Assembly (NCBI RefSeq): GCF_001262505.1
Contig: NZ_KQ410724.1
Span: 419,068 to 483,067, forward strand
DNA: 64,000 nucleotides
Reading direction: 5' to 3'
Source: Shinella sp. SUS2
GTDB taxonomy: Bacteria; Pseudomonadota; Alphaproteobacteria; Rhizobiales; Rhizobiaceae
Shown here: in pieces, positions 29,056 through 38,209 of the stretch
Layout of the letters: every line of letters starts with the position of its first letter
How positions within the stretch are numbered: position 1 is the stretch's first letter
The notes under the pieces: generated by a model
Told to the model about the DNA's origin: nothing
The model's input: only the letters and a program-made list of their open reading frames with translations
Databases searched by the model: none
Made by a program: the position numbers and the translations under genes

Positions 29056-30141
29056 TCAGCCCGGTTTGCGGAAGAGTTTGTCGCAATGTTCCAGGAGATG
29101 CACGGGGTCGATCGCCGGCTCGGCGAGGCAGAGGCCGACCATGGTCCGGGCGATATGCAGATAATAGGCCTCGTTCTCCCGGGCAGAGGCGATGTTCTTG
29201 GCGATGGCCGTCCGCCGATCCTTCACCCGCTTGCGCATCGACGACGGCAGCACGCGTTCGCCGGCCGCCAGCAGGCGATCACGGATGGTGAGGTGACGAA
29301 TGCGCCTCTGCCGCGCGGCAAGCAGTCGCGTCGCTGCGGCAAAGACGAAATCGGGCGCATGGCGCCGCCAGATATCGGCAAGGGCCGCGGGGCAGGCCGC
29401 GAGGTAACCCTCAAGCAGGCTCCGCCGCTGCGCGCCCTGGCGACAGAAGGGGCGCATCAGCGTGGCTGCAAGCTCGATGCCCGACACGTCATAGGTCATC
29501 AGCTCGTAATCGATGAGGCCGATCGCGTGGTGGTCCTGCTCGATGATGTTGCTGCCGTAGAGATCGCCGTGGGTCAGCTGGTTTGCGGGCAGGCGGCGCA
29601 TGCGGGCAAGGCTTTCCTCGATCCAGCGCCGCTCCTCGGGTGTATGCGCCGCGCCGGCGAAGGAAAGATAGGCCTCGTGCGGCAGGACGGGCTGCCGCCG
29701 CTCGAAGAGCGCGCCCGAAGCGGCGCCTTCGATCGCGTTCAGCTTCGCCAGCGTTCCACCGAGCGCGGCGAGGGCCTTCGGATGGGCTTTCCGCGACAGC
29801 GGCGTGCCCGGCAGGAAGGAGAGCGCCAGCCAGTGGCCGCCGGCCCGCAGGGCCTCGCGCCGCGAGCCGGTGCCGGCACAGACATGCTGGGCGGAAATGC
29901 CCGACTGCTGGAGCTTGCGCACCGCCGCCTCGAAGCGGTCCTTCGTCGATTTGCGCAGGAAGAAATGCAGCACATAGGTTTGCTGCTCGAACTCTACGAT
30001 GCGTTTCTGGATGCTGAGGCGCCGCTTGGTGTGCAGGACGCGCACCCGCTTGCCGAGCAAATCGCGAAGGTCGGGCGTGCGGCTGTCCATGCGAGCGAGA
30101 AGTTCCGTTTGTCTGCCGATCGATCCGTCCAGCGGATCCAT
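29056..30141 (-). CDS. Phosphotransferase of the APH/choline-kinase fold
   Basis: In this 361-aa protein the kinase motifs are NQLTHGDLYGSNIIEQD (Brenner catalytic loop HGDxxxxN) and GLIDYELMTYDVSGIELA (metal-binding Asp). The N-terminal lobe has a lysine-rich strand region (RRLSIQKRIVEFEQQTYVLH). The substrate could be a small metabolite or a lipopolysaccharide or sugar component. An antibiotic-resistance role should not be assumed from the fold. Confidence 0.75.
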   Translation of the reverse strand: MDPLDGSIGRQTELLARMDSRTPDLRDLLGKRVRVLHTKRRLSIQKRIVEFEQQTYVLHFFLRKSTKDRFEAAVRKLQQSGISAQHVCAGTGSRREALRAGGHWLALSFLPGTPLSRKAHPKALAALGGTLAKLNAIEGAASGALFERRQPVLPHEAYLSFAGAAHTPEERRWIEESLARMRRLPANQLTHGDLYGSNIIEQDHHAIGLIDYELMTYDVSGIELAATLMRPFCRQGAQRRSLLEGYLAACPAALADIWRRHAPDFVFAAATRLLAARQRRIRHLTIRDRLLAAGERVLPSSMRKRVKDRRTAIAKNIASARENEAYYLHIARTMVGLCLAEPAIDPVHLLEHCDKLFRKPG

Positions 30142-30289
30142 CGCCCCCGGAATTGCGCGTGACAGTCATATGGCACAGCTGTGACAGCGTTTCCAGCGGC
30201 GAATTGGTCCGGACCAGTTGCCCGGAAGGCGATCACCGCGGTGTCCGGACGGCCGGTCCGCGGTGATTTTCATGTGTTTCCAGCGGGCT

Positions 30290-30850
30290 TCAGCGCACGA
30301 ACTCATCGATGCGGCGCAGCGTCACACGCCGGTTGCGCCATTCCTCGTTCAGCGTCTGGACGAGCAGGTAGTCCTCGCCATAGCCGACGGTTTCGAGCGC
30401 ACGGGAGGGAATGCCGAACTCCTGCACGAGCACCCATTTCAGCGATTCGGCGCGACGCTCCGACAGGATCTGGTTGGAAGCGGCCGACCCGACGGCGTCC
30501 GTATGGCCCTCGATCAGAAAAACGGCGCGGCGGCGGCGGTTCAGCAACTGCTCCATGGCGCGGGCGATCTGGCGCACCTTGCGGTATTCCGAGCGCGGGA
30601 TATCCGCGGAGCCGAAGGCGAAGTTGATCGACTGGATGTTGATCGACGGTGCCGCGCTGCGCAGGTCCGGCCGGCGCTTGAGTTCTCGCACCGTCACCCG
30701 TTCCTCTTCGCGCAGGCGGCGTGCCGGCGCCGCATCGAGCCGGCGCAGGATGATTTCCGAGGACGGGGTTTCCTGTGCGACGGCGAGGCCTGAAAAGGCG
30801 GGAACGGCGAGGGCGGTGGCGAACGCGGTCAGAAAGGCGCGGCGTTGCAT
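30290..30850 (-). CDS. OmpA-like peptidoglycan-binding protein
   Basis: The 186-aa protein has a signal peptide ending near GLAVAQE and a C-terminal OmpA domain. INFAFGSADIPRSEYRKVRQ starts it, VFLIEGHTDAVGSAASNQIL is the diaminopimelate-binding motif, and LSERRAESLKWVLVQEFGI and GYGEDYLL follow. It probably anchors the envelope to peptidoglycan. There is no lipobox cysteine. Confidence 0.88.
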   Translation of the reverse strand: MQRRAFLTAFATALAVPAFSGLAVAQETPSSEIILRRLDAAPARRLREEERVTVRELKRRPDLRSAAPSINIQSINFAFGSADIPRSEYRKVRQIARAMEQLLNRRRRAVFLIEGHTDAVGSAASNQILSERRAESLKWVLVQEFGIPSRALETVGYGEDYLLVQTLNEEWRNRRVTLRRIDEFVR

Positions 30851-30949
30851 GGCGGTGTTTCCTTGCTCGGTTGATCGTCTGTTGGCTGGAAAGTGCCACA
30901 GGCGATCTGAAGCGGACCTGAACCGCCTGTTAGGTTCCGTTCAGAGTGA

Positions 30950-31540
30950 TTAACGCACCTCGCCGGGCAAAAGACAGTCGCGCTTGGCAAGCGCAAGCAG
31001 CTCGGCGTCCGACAACGGCACGAGGTCGGTGTCCCGCGTGCCGACCGGCGAGAAGCCGAACATCTGGTAGAGCTGCAACGCGCGCGGATGATCGAGATTG
31101 TTGGTATCGACCGTGACGCGCGTCGGGCCGGGCGCCCAGGCGGCATAGAGCGTCTGCAGCAGGAACCACTTGCCGATGCCAAGACCGAGCGCCCGCTCGA
31201 ACAGGCCGAAATGCGACAGTTCCACCACCGTGTCGTCCACCTGCAGAAGCTCGAAGAAGCCGGCCGGCGCACCGTTCACATAGAGCACCGTGACGCTGTT
31301 GCGCTTGTCGTGCAGCGTCGCGGCAAGCGTTTCGTCGTCCATGCGCAGCCGGTCGACCCAGTGCCAGCGCCCGCCGACCTGCCGATAGAGGAAGCGGTAG
31401 AAGGCGAGCGGGATGTCGGGCGCGCTGAGGATGGCAGTGTGCACGTTGACCGGCACCGGCAGGCTCTGCTTCGGCGGCGCGGTCATTTCCAGCGTGGTGA
31501 CATGCACCGCGATCGGCGCGGGCCGGGACTTTTTTGCCAT
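30950..31540 (-). CDS. GNAT-family acetyltransferase
   Basis: The 196-aa protein has LSHFGLFERALGLGIGKWFL as the acetyl-CoA motif and DHPRALQLYQMFGFSPVGTR as motif B. It starts at MAKKSRPAP, overlapping the sseA stop by one base (TGATG), so it is translationally coupled to sseA. The substrate is unknown. Confidence 0.85.
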   Translation of the reverse strand: MAKKSRPAPIAVHVTTLEMTAPPKQSLPVPVNVHTAILSAPDIPLAFYRFLYRQVGGRWHWVDRLRMDDETLAATLHDKRNSVTVLYVNGAPAGFFELLQVDDTVVELSHFGLFERALGLGIGKWFLLQTLYAAWAPGPTRVTVDTNNLDHPRALQLYQMFGFSPVGTRDTDLVPLSDAELLALAKRDCLLPGEVR

Positions 31541-32394
31541 CAGTCTTTCCCCGTCGCCACGGGCGTGTCGTCCCGGCCGCCCCATTCGGACCAGGAGCCG
31601 TCATAGAGCGTGTTGTTCTCATGGCCGAGCGAGTGCAGGGCCAGCGTGATGATGGCGGCGGTGATACCCGAACCGCAGGTCGTGACGACCGGCCTGGAAA
31701 GGTCGATGCCGGTTTCCTCGAAATGCCGACGCAGACTGGCGAGATCCTTGAACCGGCCACCCTCGGAAAAGGTGCCCGACGGCATGCTTTTTGCGCCCGG
31801 CATGTGGCCGGCGCGCATGCCGGCGCGCGGCTCGGCTTCCTCGCCGGTGAAGCGGCCGGCGCCGCGCGCGTCGGCGATCTGCCTGGCGCCGGTCGTGACG
31901 ATCCCGCGCATCTCCTCGAAGGAGGTGACGGCATAGGGATTGAAATTGGTGTGGAAGACGGCCGGTGCCGGTTCGGGCAGGTCGGTCTCAAGCGGCCGGC
32001 CCTCCTTCTTCCAACCGTCAAGTCCGCCGTCGAGAACGAAGACGTTCTTTGCGCCCATGGTGCGGAGCAGCCACCAAACGCGCGGTGCGGTGAAGATGCC
32101 GGGGCCGTCATAGACGACGATGGTGTCCGTATCGGAAATGCCGAGCTTGCCGACTTCGGCGGCGAAGAGTTCCGGCGAGGGCACGGTGTGCGGCAGCGTG
32201 CCCGAATGATCGGCGATCACGTCCTGGTCGAAGAACACGGCGCCGGGAATGTGGCCTGCCGCATACTCGGCCGCGCCGTTGCGGTTCTGCGCGGGAAGAT
32301 ACCAGGCGGCATCGACGATGCGGAACTGCGGCGCGCCGAGCTGCTTTTCCACGAAGTCCGCCGAGACGACGAACCGGCTCTTGTCGTTGGACAT
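31540..32394 (-). CDS. sseA: 3-mercaptopyruvate/thiosulfate sulfurtransferase
   Basis: The 284-aa protein has two rhodanese domains. The catalytic cysteine sits in VTTCGSGITAA, whose Cys-Gly-Ser-Gly loop is typical of mercaptopyruvate sulfurtransferases. The inactive first domain has DAAWYLP and GHIPGAVFFD. It transfers sulfur from mercaptopyruvate in cysteine breakdown. It lies downstream of cysK and alaX on the same strand. Confidence 0.93.
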   Translation of the reverse strand: MSNDKSRFVVSADFVEKQLGAPQFRIVDAAWYLPAQNRNGAAEYAAGHIPGAVFFDQDVIADHSGTLPHTVPSPELFAAEVGKLGISDTDTIVVYDGPGIFTAPRVWWLLRTMGAKNVFVLDGGLDGWKKEGRPLETDLPEPAPAVFHTNFNPYAVTSFEEMRGIVTTGARQIADARGAGRFTGEEAEPRAGMRAGHMPGAKSMPSGTFSEGGRFKDLASLRRHFEETGIDLSRPVVTTCGSGITAAIITLALHSLGHENNTLYDGSWSEWGGRDDTPVATGKD

Positions 32395-32512
32395 GGTCTT
32401 CTCCCTGTCAGGCTGGCAGTGCCCGGCAGGTGTACTCTGCGTGATGGGCACTGCAATAAATTGAATATGCTGGAAAATATCCTAGATCGATTTTGCCGCG
32501 GAGCCTATCCCG

Positions 32513-33250
32513 TCAGGCCTCCGGCGCCCCGAATCGGATGCGGAACCGGCGGTTCTCCTTGCCCTTCTTCTCGATCTTGGCGATGTGGATGGCACCCACT
32601 TCCTGGGTTTCGGAGACATGGGTGCCGCCGCAGGGCTGGCTGTCGATGGCGGAGTTCTCGCCGATACACACGAGGCTGACCCGGCCAAGGCCCATCGGTG
32701 GGCGTACATTCTTCGATTTCACGATGCCGGGATTGGCGGCAAGCTCCGCGTCGGTGATCCACTGCACGAAGATTGGATGGTTCTCCGCAACGAGCGCCAT
32801 CAACCGGGCCGTCACCTCGTCCTTGTCGATCGTCTCCGTCATGTCGAAATCGACACGGCTGTCGTCCTCGCCGACGGCCGCGCCGGTGATCGGATAGGGG
32901 CAGACGACGGAGAGCAGGTGGCAGGCCGTGTGCATGCGCATCAGCTTGTAGCGGCGCGCCCAGTCGATATGGGCGACAACAGCCTCGCCGACGATCGGCA
33001 GCGCCTCGCCCTCCAGCGGCCGGTGGAGGATGATGTCCTTGGTCGCGCCGGTCACCGCCGGACCGAGCGTGATGCGGCTGCCGTCGGCGCGCTCCAGGAA
33101 ACCGCTGTCGCCGGGCTGGCCGCCCGACGTCGCGTAGAAACAGGTCTGGTCGAGCTCGATGCCGCCGTCCTGGTGCACCGCCGTCACCACCGCCTCGTTC
33201 GTCGAAAGATAGAAATCGTCGCGGAAGAGGGCAGTGGTGGTGAGGGACAT
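32513..33250 (-). CDS. Alanyl-tRNA editing protein, AlaX family
   Basis: The 245-aa protein shows the zinc-site pair MHTACHLL (HxxxH) and QPCGGTHVSE (CxxxH) of the AlaRS editing domain, plus the N-terminal GGQPGDSG motif. It hydrolyses mischarged Ser- or Gly-tRNA-Ala in trans. It begins 5 bases after the cysK stop, so the two are co-transcribed. That links a tRNA proofreader to cysteine synthesis genes. Confidence 0.92.
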   Translation of the reverse strand: MSLTTTALFRDDFYLSTNEAVVTAVHQDGGIELDQTCFYATSGGQPGDSGFLERADGSRITLGPAVTGATKDIILHRPLEGEALPIVGEAVVAHIDWARRYKLMRMHTACHLLSVVCPYPITGAAVGEDDSRVDFDMTETIDKDEVTARLMALVAENHPIFVQWITDAELAANPGIVKSKNVRPPMGLGRVSLVCIGENSAIDSQPCGGTHVSETQEVGAIHIAKIEKKGKENRRFRIRFGAPEA

Positions 33251-33255
33251 GAGAC

Positions 33256-34296
33256 CTATTCGACCGGCTGGTAGGGGACCTTGATCCCCGATTTCGCCTT
33301 CAGCCATCCCGGAACGGGCAGGCCCTTCGAATCGAGGAAGTCCGCGTTGAAGAGTTTCGACTGGTAGCGGTTAGCATAGTCGCACAGGATCGTCACGATC
33401 GTGTGGCCGGGGCCGAGGTCGCGGGCGAGCCGGATCGCGCCGGCAATGTTGATACCCGAGGAGCCGCCGACGGCGATGCCTTCGTTCTCGATCAGGTCGA
33501 AGACCAGAGGGACGGCCTCGGTATCGGGGATCTGGTAGGAATAGTCCGGCGTAAAACCTTCGAGATTGGCCGTGATGCGGCCCTGGCCGATGCCTTCGGT
33601 GATGGAGCTGCCGGAGGATTTCAGCTCGCCATGCGCATAATAGTTGTAGAGGGCGGCGCCATCCGGATCGGCAAGGGCGATCTTGATGTTCGGATTCTTC
33701 GCCTTGAGGCCGGCGGCGACGCCAGCAAGCGTGCCGCCCGAGCCGACGGCCGAAACGAAGCCGTCGACCTTGCCGTCGGTGTCGCGCCAAATTTCCGGCG
33801 CCGTCGTCTCGATATGGGCGTCGCGGTTGGCGACATTGTCGAACTGGTTCGCCCAGATCGCACCGTTCGGCTCGGTCTTTGCGAGCTGCTCGGCAAGGCG
33901 GCCGGAGAGTTTTACGTAGTTGTTCGGGTTCTTGTAGGGAACGGCCGGCACCTCGACGAGCTCGGCGCCGAGCAGCCGCAGCGCGTCCTTCTTCTCCTGG
34001 CTCTGGGTTTCCGGAATGACGATGACGGTGCGATAGCCGAGCGCCTGCGCCACGAGGGCAAGACCGATGCCCGTATTGCCCGCCGTGCCCTCGACGATGA
34101 CGCCGCCCGGCCGCAGGGCGCCCGAACGCTCCGCCGCCCGGATGATCGAAAGCGCCGCGCGATCCTTGACCGACTGGCCGGGGTTCAGAAATTCCGCCTT
34201 GCCGAGGATTTCGCAGCCCGTCGCCTCCGAGGCTCCCTTGAGCCGGATCAGCGGCGTGTTGCCGATTGCATCCAGAACGGACGGAAGAATTGCCAT
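33256..34296 (-). CDS. cysK: Cysteine synthase A (O-acetylserine sulfhydrylase)
   Basis: The 346-aa PLP enzyme makes cysteine from O-acetylserine and sulfide. K44 in NPGQSVKDRAA binds PLP, EGTAGNTGIGLALV is the substrate loop, and VGSGGTLAGVAAGL binds the phosphate. It is about 35 residues longer than the E. coli enzyme at the C-terminus (FLDSKGLPVPGWLKAKSGIK), a form common in alphaproteobacteria. Confidence 0.92.
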   Translation of the reverse strand: MAILPSVLDAIGNTPLIRLKGASEATGCEILGKAEFLNPGQSVKDRAALSIIRAAERSGALRPGGVIVEGTAGNTGIGLALVAQALGYRTVIVIPETQSQEKKDALRLLGAELVEVPAVPYKNPNNYVKLSGRLAEQLAKTEPNGAIWANQFDNVANRDAHIETTAPEIWRDTDGKVDGFVSAVGSGGTLAGVAAGLKAKNPNIKIALADPDGAALYNYYAHGELKSSGSSITEGIGQGRITANLEGFTPDYSYQIPDTEAVPLVFDLIENEGIAVGGSSGINIAGAIRLARDLGPGHTIVTILCDYANRYQSKLFNADFLDSKGLPVPGWLKAKSGIKVPYQPVE

Positions 34297-34421
34297 GGGA
34301 CCCGAGCCTCGCTTCATGTGCCTAGATTGGAAAGCGTCTTTTCGGCCGGCAAGCCGCGCTTTGCAAGAAATCGTGTTCCCATGGAGCGACCTTCCAGAGG
34401 GATTTTTTCCATGTCTTGCCC

Positions 34422-35687
34422 TCAGGCGGCAGGCCGCGTGTAGACCACCTGGCGAACGTCGATGTTTCGGGCCCGAAAGCCCGCCTCGCAATAATAGAAG
34501 TAGAACTCCCAGAGCTTGCGGAAGCGCTCGTCGAAGCCGAGCGGGACGATGCGCTCCCAGGCGGCCCAGAAGCGGTGGCGCCATTCGGCGAGGGTGCGGG
34601 CATAGTCGTGGCCGAAGCCGATGTCGGAGGCCGTCGCGAGCCCGACCTGTCGGCCGAGGGAGGCAAGGTGCTCGCGGGTCGGCAACATGCCGCCCGGGAA
34701 GACGTATTTCTGGATAAAATCCGGATTGGCCCGGTACTCGGCATAGGCCTCCTGCAGAATGGTGATGATCTGCAGGCCCGCGCGGCCGCCCGGCTTCAGG
34801 CATTCGCTGAGTTTTGAGAAATAGGCCGGCCAGTAGCGTTCGCCGACCGCCTCGAACATCTCGATGGAGACGATGCGATCATAGGTGCCGGTCTCGTCGC
34901 GGTAATCCTGAAACTTAAGCTCGACCCGGTCCGCAAGCCCGGCCTTTGCCATGCGCTCGCGCGCGAAGGCGAGCTGCTGGCGGCTGATCGTCAGGCCCGT
35001 CACCTTGCAACCGATCTCGCTGGCGGCGAATTCCGCAAAGCCGCCCCAGCCGCAGCCGATCTCCAGCACATGGTCGTTCGGGCCGATGCCGGTCGCCTCG
35101 GCCAGCGCGCGGTATTTTGCGACCTGGGCCGAGGTGAGGTCGTTTGCGCCGCGGGAATAGAGCGCGGACGAATAGGTCATCGTCGGGTCGAGCCACTGCG
35201 AATAGAACTCGTTGCCGAGATCGTAATGCGCCGAGATGTTGCGCTTCGAGCCGCGGCGGGTGTTGGCATTCAGCCAGTGACGGAATTTTTCCGCGAGGAG
35301 GAAGAGTCCGCGCGGGCCGTTGGTGTAGCTGCGGCCGACAGTCGTATTGACGAGGAAGAGTTCGAGGAAGGCGCCGGCATCCGGGCTTTCCCAGTCGCCG
35401 TCCATATAGCTTTCCGCAACGCCGATCGTGCCGGCACTGACGGCGCGGTTGACGAGATTCCAGTTGTTGAGCCGGACAGCGGCGCTGGGCCCCTGTGTCC
35501 TGCCGCGGATCAAGAAGGTCTGCCCGCCGGGGACGGTCATCGCCAGTGCGCCGGTCTCGAGGTCCAAGAGGCCCCGCAACACCATCCTGGCGCGCAAGGG
35601 CAGCCGTCTGGTGCGTTCGGCAAAATTGGCGGACGTCAGTGCATCCTGGTCTGAAAATGCCTTTTCTGAAATCATTTCAGTCGTCAT
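34422..35687 (-). CDS. Cyclopropane-fatty-acyl-phospholipid synthase family methyltransferase
   Basis: The 421-aa SAM-dependent enzyme carries the SAM motif VLEIGCGWGGFAEFAA and has the CFA-synthase features NISAHYDLGNEFYSQWLDPT, YSSALY and SIEMFEAVGERYW. It methylates double bonds of membrane phospholipids. AGAGGGG precedes the ATG at 35687. Confidence 0.93.
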   Translation of the reverse strand: MTTEMISEKAFSDQDALTSANFAERTRRLPLRARMVLRGLLDLETGALAMTVPGGQTFLIRGRTQGPSAAVRLNNWNLVNRAVSAGTIGVAESYMDGDWESPDAGAFLELFLVNTTVGRSYTNGPRGLFLLAEKFRHWLNANTRRGSKRNISAHYDLGNEFYSQWLDPTMTYSSALYSRGANDLTSAQVAKYRALAEATGIGPNDHVLEIGCGWGGFAEFAASEIGCKVTGLTISRQQLAFARERMAKAGLADRVELKFQDYRDETGTYDRIVSIEMFEAVGERYWPAYFSKLSECLKPGGRAGLQIITILQEAYAEYRANPDFIQKYVFPGGMLPTREHLASLGRQVGLATASDIGFGHDYARTLAEWRHRFWAAWERIVPLGFDERFRKLWEFYFYYCEAGFRARNIDVRQVVYTRPAA

Positions 35688-35915
35688 CGATTGCCCCTCT
35701 GCCAACCCGACGTTGGATGAAGGCTATCGCCAATGGCGGCGTACGCCAAGACGTGAATCATGACAGGCCGGATCAGGAAGAGGCCTGTCGCCGATCGCAA
35801 AAAGCGAGGGCTTTAACGACCTGTTAGCAAACATGGTTAATTTTGCGTCTATCCGGCGCGTCGGAGGGAACGCAAACCCCGATCGGCCGTTTGGAGAGAA
35901 ACTGGAGACAGCAGG

Positions 35916-36125
35916 ATGTTTTTCGGATTTTTTCAGGTGAGCCCGGCCACGCCCGAGGACGATATTGCAACGGGCACCTACGCGGATGGGGCGATCGGAA
36001 CGCCGCTCGCCGACCTTTCGGCCCTGCCGCGCGACCGCAGCCAGACCTTCCGCCGCCCGCTGCAGGACCGGGATTACGGCCTCTCCCGCAAGGCTGGCCA
36101 GTCCGGCGCCGGAATGGTTGCCTGA
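35916..36125 (+). CDS. Small hypothetical protein, 69 aa
   Basis: It begins MFFGFFQVSPATPEDDIATG after GGAGACAGCAGG. It has no signal or domain. The middle is Asp, Arg and Leu-rich (PRDRSQTFRRPLQDRDYG). It lies 80 bases before another small gene on the same strand. Confidence 0.55.
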   Translation: MFFGFFQVSPATPEDDIATGTYADGAIGTPLADLSALPRDRSQTFRRPLQDRDYGLSRKAGQSGAGMVA

Positions 36126-36202
36126 CACGACGGGCGCCGGGAACAAAGCCATGGCCCGGCGCATTCTTCCTTGGTTCGGCTACCGAACGGAGGAGGCATC
36201 CG

Positions 36203-36394
36203 ATGACGCATCCCATCGACAATCGCCAGTTCACGCCCCGCCAGACCCGTCATGTCCTCGACGTCATCGAACATTGCCGCAGGAACGGGCTGGACAAGGC
36301 TGAGGAGCGCAAGCTGCTCCTGCTCTTCGGCCGCTTCGCCAGCCGCCACGAACTCCAGATGAACACGAAGCGCCCACCGCTCAGCCCACGCTAG
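36203..36394 (+). CDS. Small hypothetical protein, 63 aa
   Basis: It begins MTHPIDNRQFTPRQTRHVLD after a good site GGAGGAGGCATCCG. It is helical and basic (KAEERKLLLLFGRFASRHEL). No family is recognised. Confidence 0.6.
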   Translation: MTHPIDNRQFTPRQTRHVLDVIEHCRRNGLDKAEERKLLLLFGRFASRHELQMNTKRPPLSPR

Positions 36395-36442
36395 GCTGTC
36401 GGGTTTCAACGGCTGAAAGTGTCTGGTGGCTGAAAAGCAGAA

Positions 36443-36466
36443 GGGCTGCGCTATTCAGCGCAGCCC
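36443..36466 (-). terminator. Hairpin terminator of tRNA-Asn
   Basis: A perfect 10-bp stem GGGCTGCGCT with AGCGCAGCCC and a four-base loop lies ten bases past the tRNA 3' end on the minus strand, followed by TTCTGCTTTT. Confidence 0.65.
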
Positions 36467-36475
36467 CTCAAAATC

Positions 36476-36550
36476 TGGCTCCCCGGGCCGGATTCGAACC
36501 GGCGACCTGTCGATTAACAGTCGAATGCTCTACCGCTGAGCTACCAGGGA
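36476..36550 (-). tRNA. tRNA-Asn (anticodon GUU)
   Basis: The minus strand starts TCCCTGGTAGCTCAGCGG, has the anticodon loop CTGTTAA with GTT, a T-arm GGTTCGAATCC, an acceptor partner and an encoded CCA. Length is 75 bases. Confidence 0.97.
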
Positions 36551-36714
36551 TCATCCGCTCGCTGCGGAGTGAGCGCGTAATACAAACGCCTGATCGATTT
36601 GCCAAGCGCTTTTTGACAAAAAAATGCACGAGACTTGATTGATTGTGGACAAGTCTCCAACTGGGAGATGGAAGAGCCTTGGAAAACCGGGCGTTTGCGT
36701 GAAATGGACGACGA

Positions 36715-36999
36715 ATGACGACGCGAAAAACAAATATGCATTTTGGCATCGACCCCCGCACGCGGGAGATCGTGATCGGCTCTTTCCGGATGAAACTGCC
36801 GGAATCGCGCTGGCTTCGCACCGTGATCGGCGTGCTTCTCATCGTCGGCGGCCTTCTCGGCTTCCTTCCGGTGCTCGGTTTCTGGATGGTGCCGCTCGGT
36901 CTTCTCGTGCTTTCGCACGATTCCCCCTTCGTCCGTCGCCAGCGCCGCCGCCTCGCCGTCTGGTGGGCGACCCGAAAGGCACGGCGCAATCCGCGCTGA
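36715..36999 (+). CDS. Small two-helix membrane protein
   Basis: The 94-aa protein has a basic, soluble N-terminus with IDPRTREIVIGSFRMKLPES, then hydrophobic GVLLIVGGLLGFLPVLGFWM that continues with VPLGLLVLS, then an arginine-rich tail. It resembles the rhizobial PGPGW-like small membrane proteins by layout. Function is unknown. Confidence 0.7.
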   Translation: MTTRKTNMHFGIDPRTREIVIGSFRMKLPESRWLRTVIGVLLIVGGLLGFLPVLGFWMVPLGLLVLSHDSPFVRRQRRRLAVWWATRKARRNPR

Positions 37000-37068
37000 C
37001 GGGCTTTGTTGCGTCGCTCCTGCGGACCTGCTCTAACCGGGCAGGCAATGCTTGGGCGAGGGGACTAT

Positions 37069-37545
37069 ATGGAACTGCTGTTGAAGGGCGTGGCGATCGG
37101 CATCGGCGCCACGGTATTGATGGACCTCTGGGCCGTTCTGCTCTGGAAGGGCTTTCGCCAGGCGCGGCCGAACTGGGCGCCGGTTGGTCGCTGGTTCTGG
37201 CACTTGAAGAACGGCACCGTCTTTCATGACGATATCGGCAAGGCGGACCCTTTCGCGTCGGAGCTCGCGCTCGGCTGGATCGGCCACTATGCCGTCGGCA
37301 TTCTCTATGGTGTGATTCTGGCGCTAATCGTCGGCGGGGCCTGGTTCGCCGCACCGACCTTCCTGCCAGCCTGGATTCTCGGCATCGTCACCGTCGGCGC
37401 CGGCTGGTTCCTGCTCCAGCCCGGCCTCGGGATCGGCGTGGCGGCGTCAAAGCTTCCGAATGCCAACATGGTGCGGTTCCTCAATCTGGTCGCGCACACG
37501 GTGTTTGCCCTGGGGCTCTACGGGACGGCATTGCTGTTGCGGTGA
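37069..37545 (+). CDS. DUF2938 family membrane protein
   Basis: The 158-aa protein has four hydrophobic helices. It matches DUF2938 by its start (LLKGVAIGIGATVLMDLWAV), the loop PNWAPVGRWFWHLKNGTVFH and the later NMVRFLNLVAHTVFALGLYG. GCGAGGGGACT precedes the ATG. Function is unknown. Confidence 0.85.
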   Translation: MELLLKGVAIGIGATVLMDLWAVLLWKGFRQARPNWAPVGRWFWHLKNGTVFHDDIGKADPFASELALGWIGHYAVGILYGVILALIVGGAWFAAPTFLPAWILGIVTVGAGWFLLQPGLGIGVAASKLPNANMVRFLNLVAHTVFALGLYGTALLLR

Positions 37546-37755
37546 GTTCAGGGGCGCCGGATCAAAGCGGCGGGCCAAGCAATCGCTCTTGAGGATGGGT
37601 ATGGGGACGGCCAGCGTGGTCTCGCGGCAGCAACGTGACGTCAATCGGTCGCCCGACCCCGATCTAAAGTTATCGGCAGTCGCGTCCCGCGCCGCTTCTG
37701 ACAGGTCGCAGTGCGTTCGTCTACCCGTTTGGCGTTTTTCCGGATATCGAACCGT

Positions 37756-38034
37756 TTATCGTCCGTTACCGAACTCGATGATGTCGATCCTGCGCCGAGA
37801 GAGCAGCTCCAGCGACCGGTCCGGCGCGATCCGGTAGACTTCCACATAGTCATCGCCGAACTGATCGCGGAAGTGGTGTTCGAACGTGCTGCCGATCGGC
37901 GCCTTGGTCAGCTTCGTGCGCGGCTGGCCCTTGTAGGTGATGCTCCCCGGGACCGGCTCAAGCGCGGAAGCGGCTGTGCAGCCCACCAGGCCAAAGGCAA
38001 GGACGATCGCCGCGAAGGTTCTGAGACTGGGCAT
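37756..38034 (-). CDS. Small lipoprotein
   Basis: The 92-aa protein has a lipobox LVGC at residues 16-19 after a hydrophobic signal, so it is predicted to be an outer- or inner-membrane lipoprotein. The mature part has FEHHFRDQFGDDYVEVYRIA. The ATG at 38034 has GGAGAG eight bases upstream. An extended palindrome lies 73-101 bases upstream. Confidence 0.7.
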   Translation of the reverse strand: MPSLRTFAAIVLAFGLVGCTAASALEPVPGSITYKGQPRTKLTKAPIGSTFEHHFRDQFGDDYVEVYRIAPDRSLELLSRRRIDIIEFGNGR

Positions 38035-38106
38035 CGGATTCTCTCCTGTTGATCTGGCGTGCATCGGCCGTATGCCGCAATCCGGTTCCGGCAGCGCATG
38101 AGGGCG

Positions 38107-38135
38107 TGCCCAATATATACCTGGTATATTGGGCA
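38107..38135. promoter_or_regulatory. Extended palindrome, probable operator
   Basis: Arms TGCCCAATATA (38107-38117) and TATATTGGGCA (38125-38135) flank 7 bases. A second, overlapping perfect palindrome ATATACC-T-GGTATAT is centred one base to the right. The inner core resembles GntR-type operators. It sits upstream of the small lipoprotein gene and just outside the prophage relic. Confidence 0.5.
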
Positions 38136-38209
38136 GTGAAATCAAGAGAGTAGATTGACGAAAGAAAGCGATTGAAGGCCGCGACGGAGCCTTCAGATCG
38201 TTGCTCTCC

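Noticed and set aside
29056..30141. Antibiotic-resistance phosphotransferase
   Set aside because: Only the general APH fold motifs are present; nothing points to an aminoglycoside substrate.
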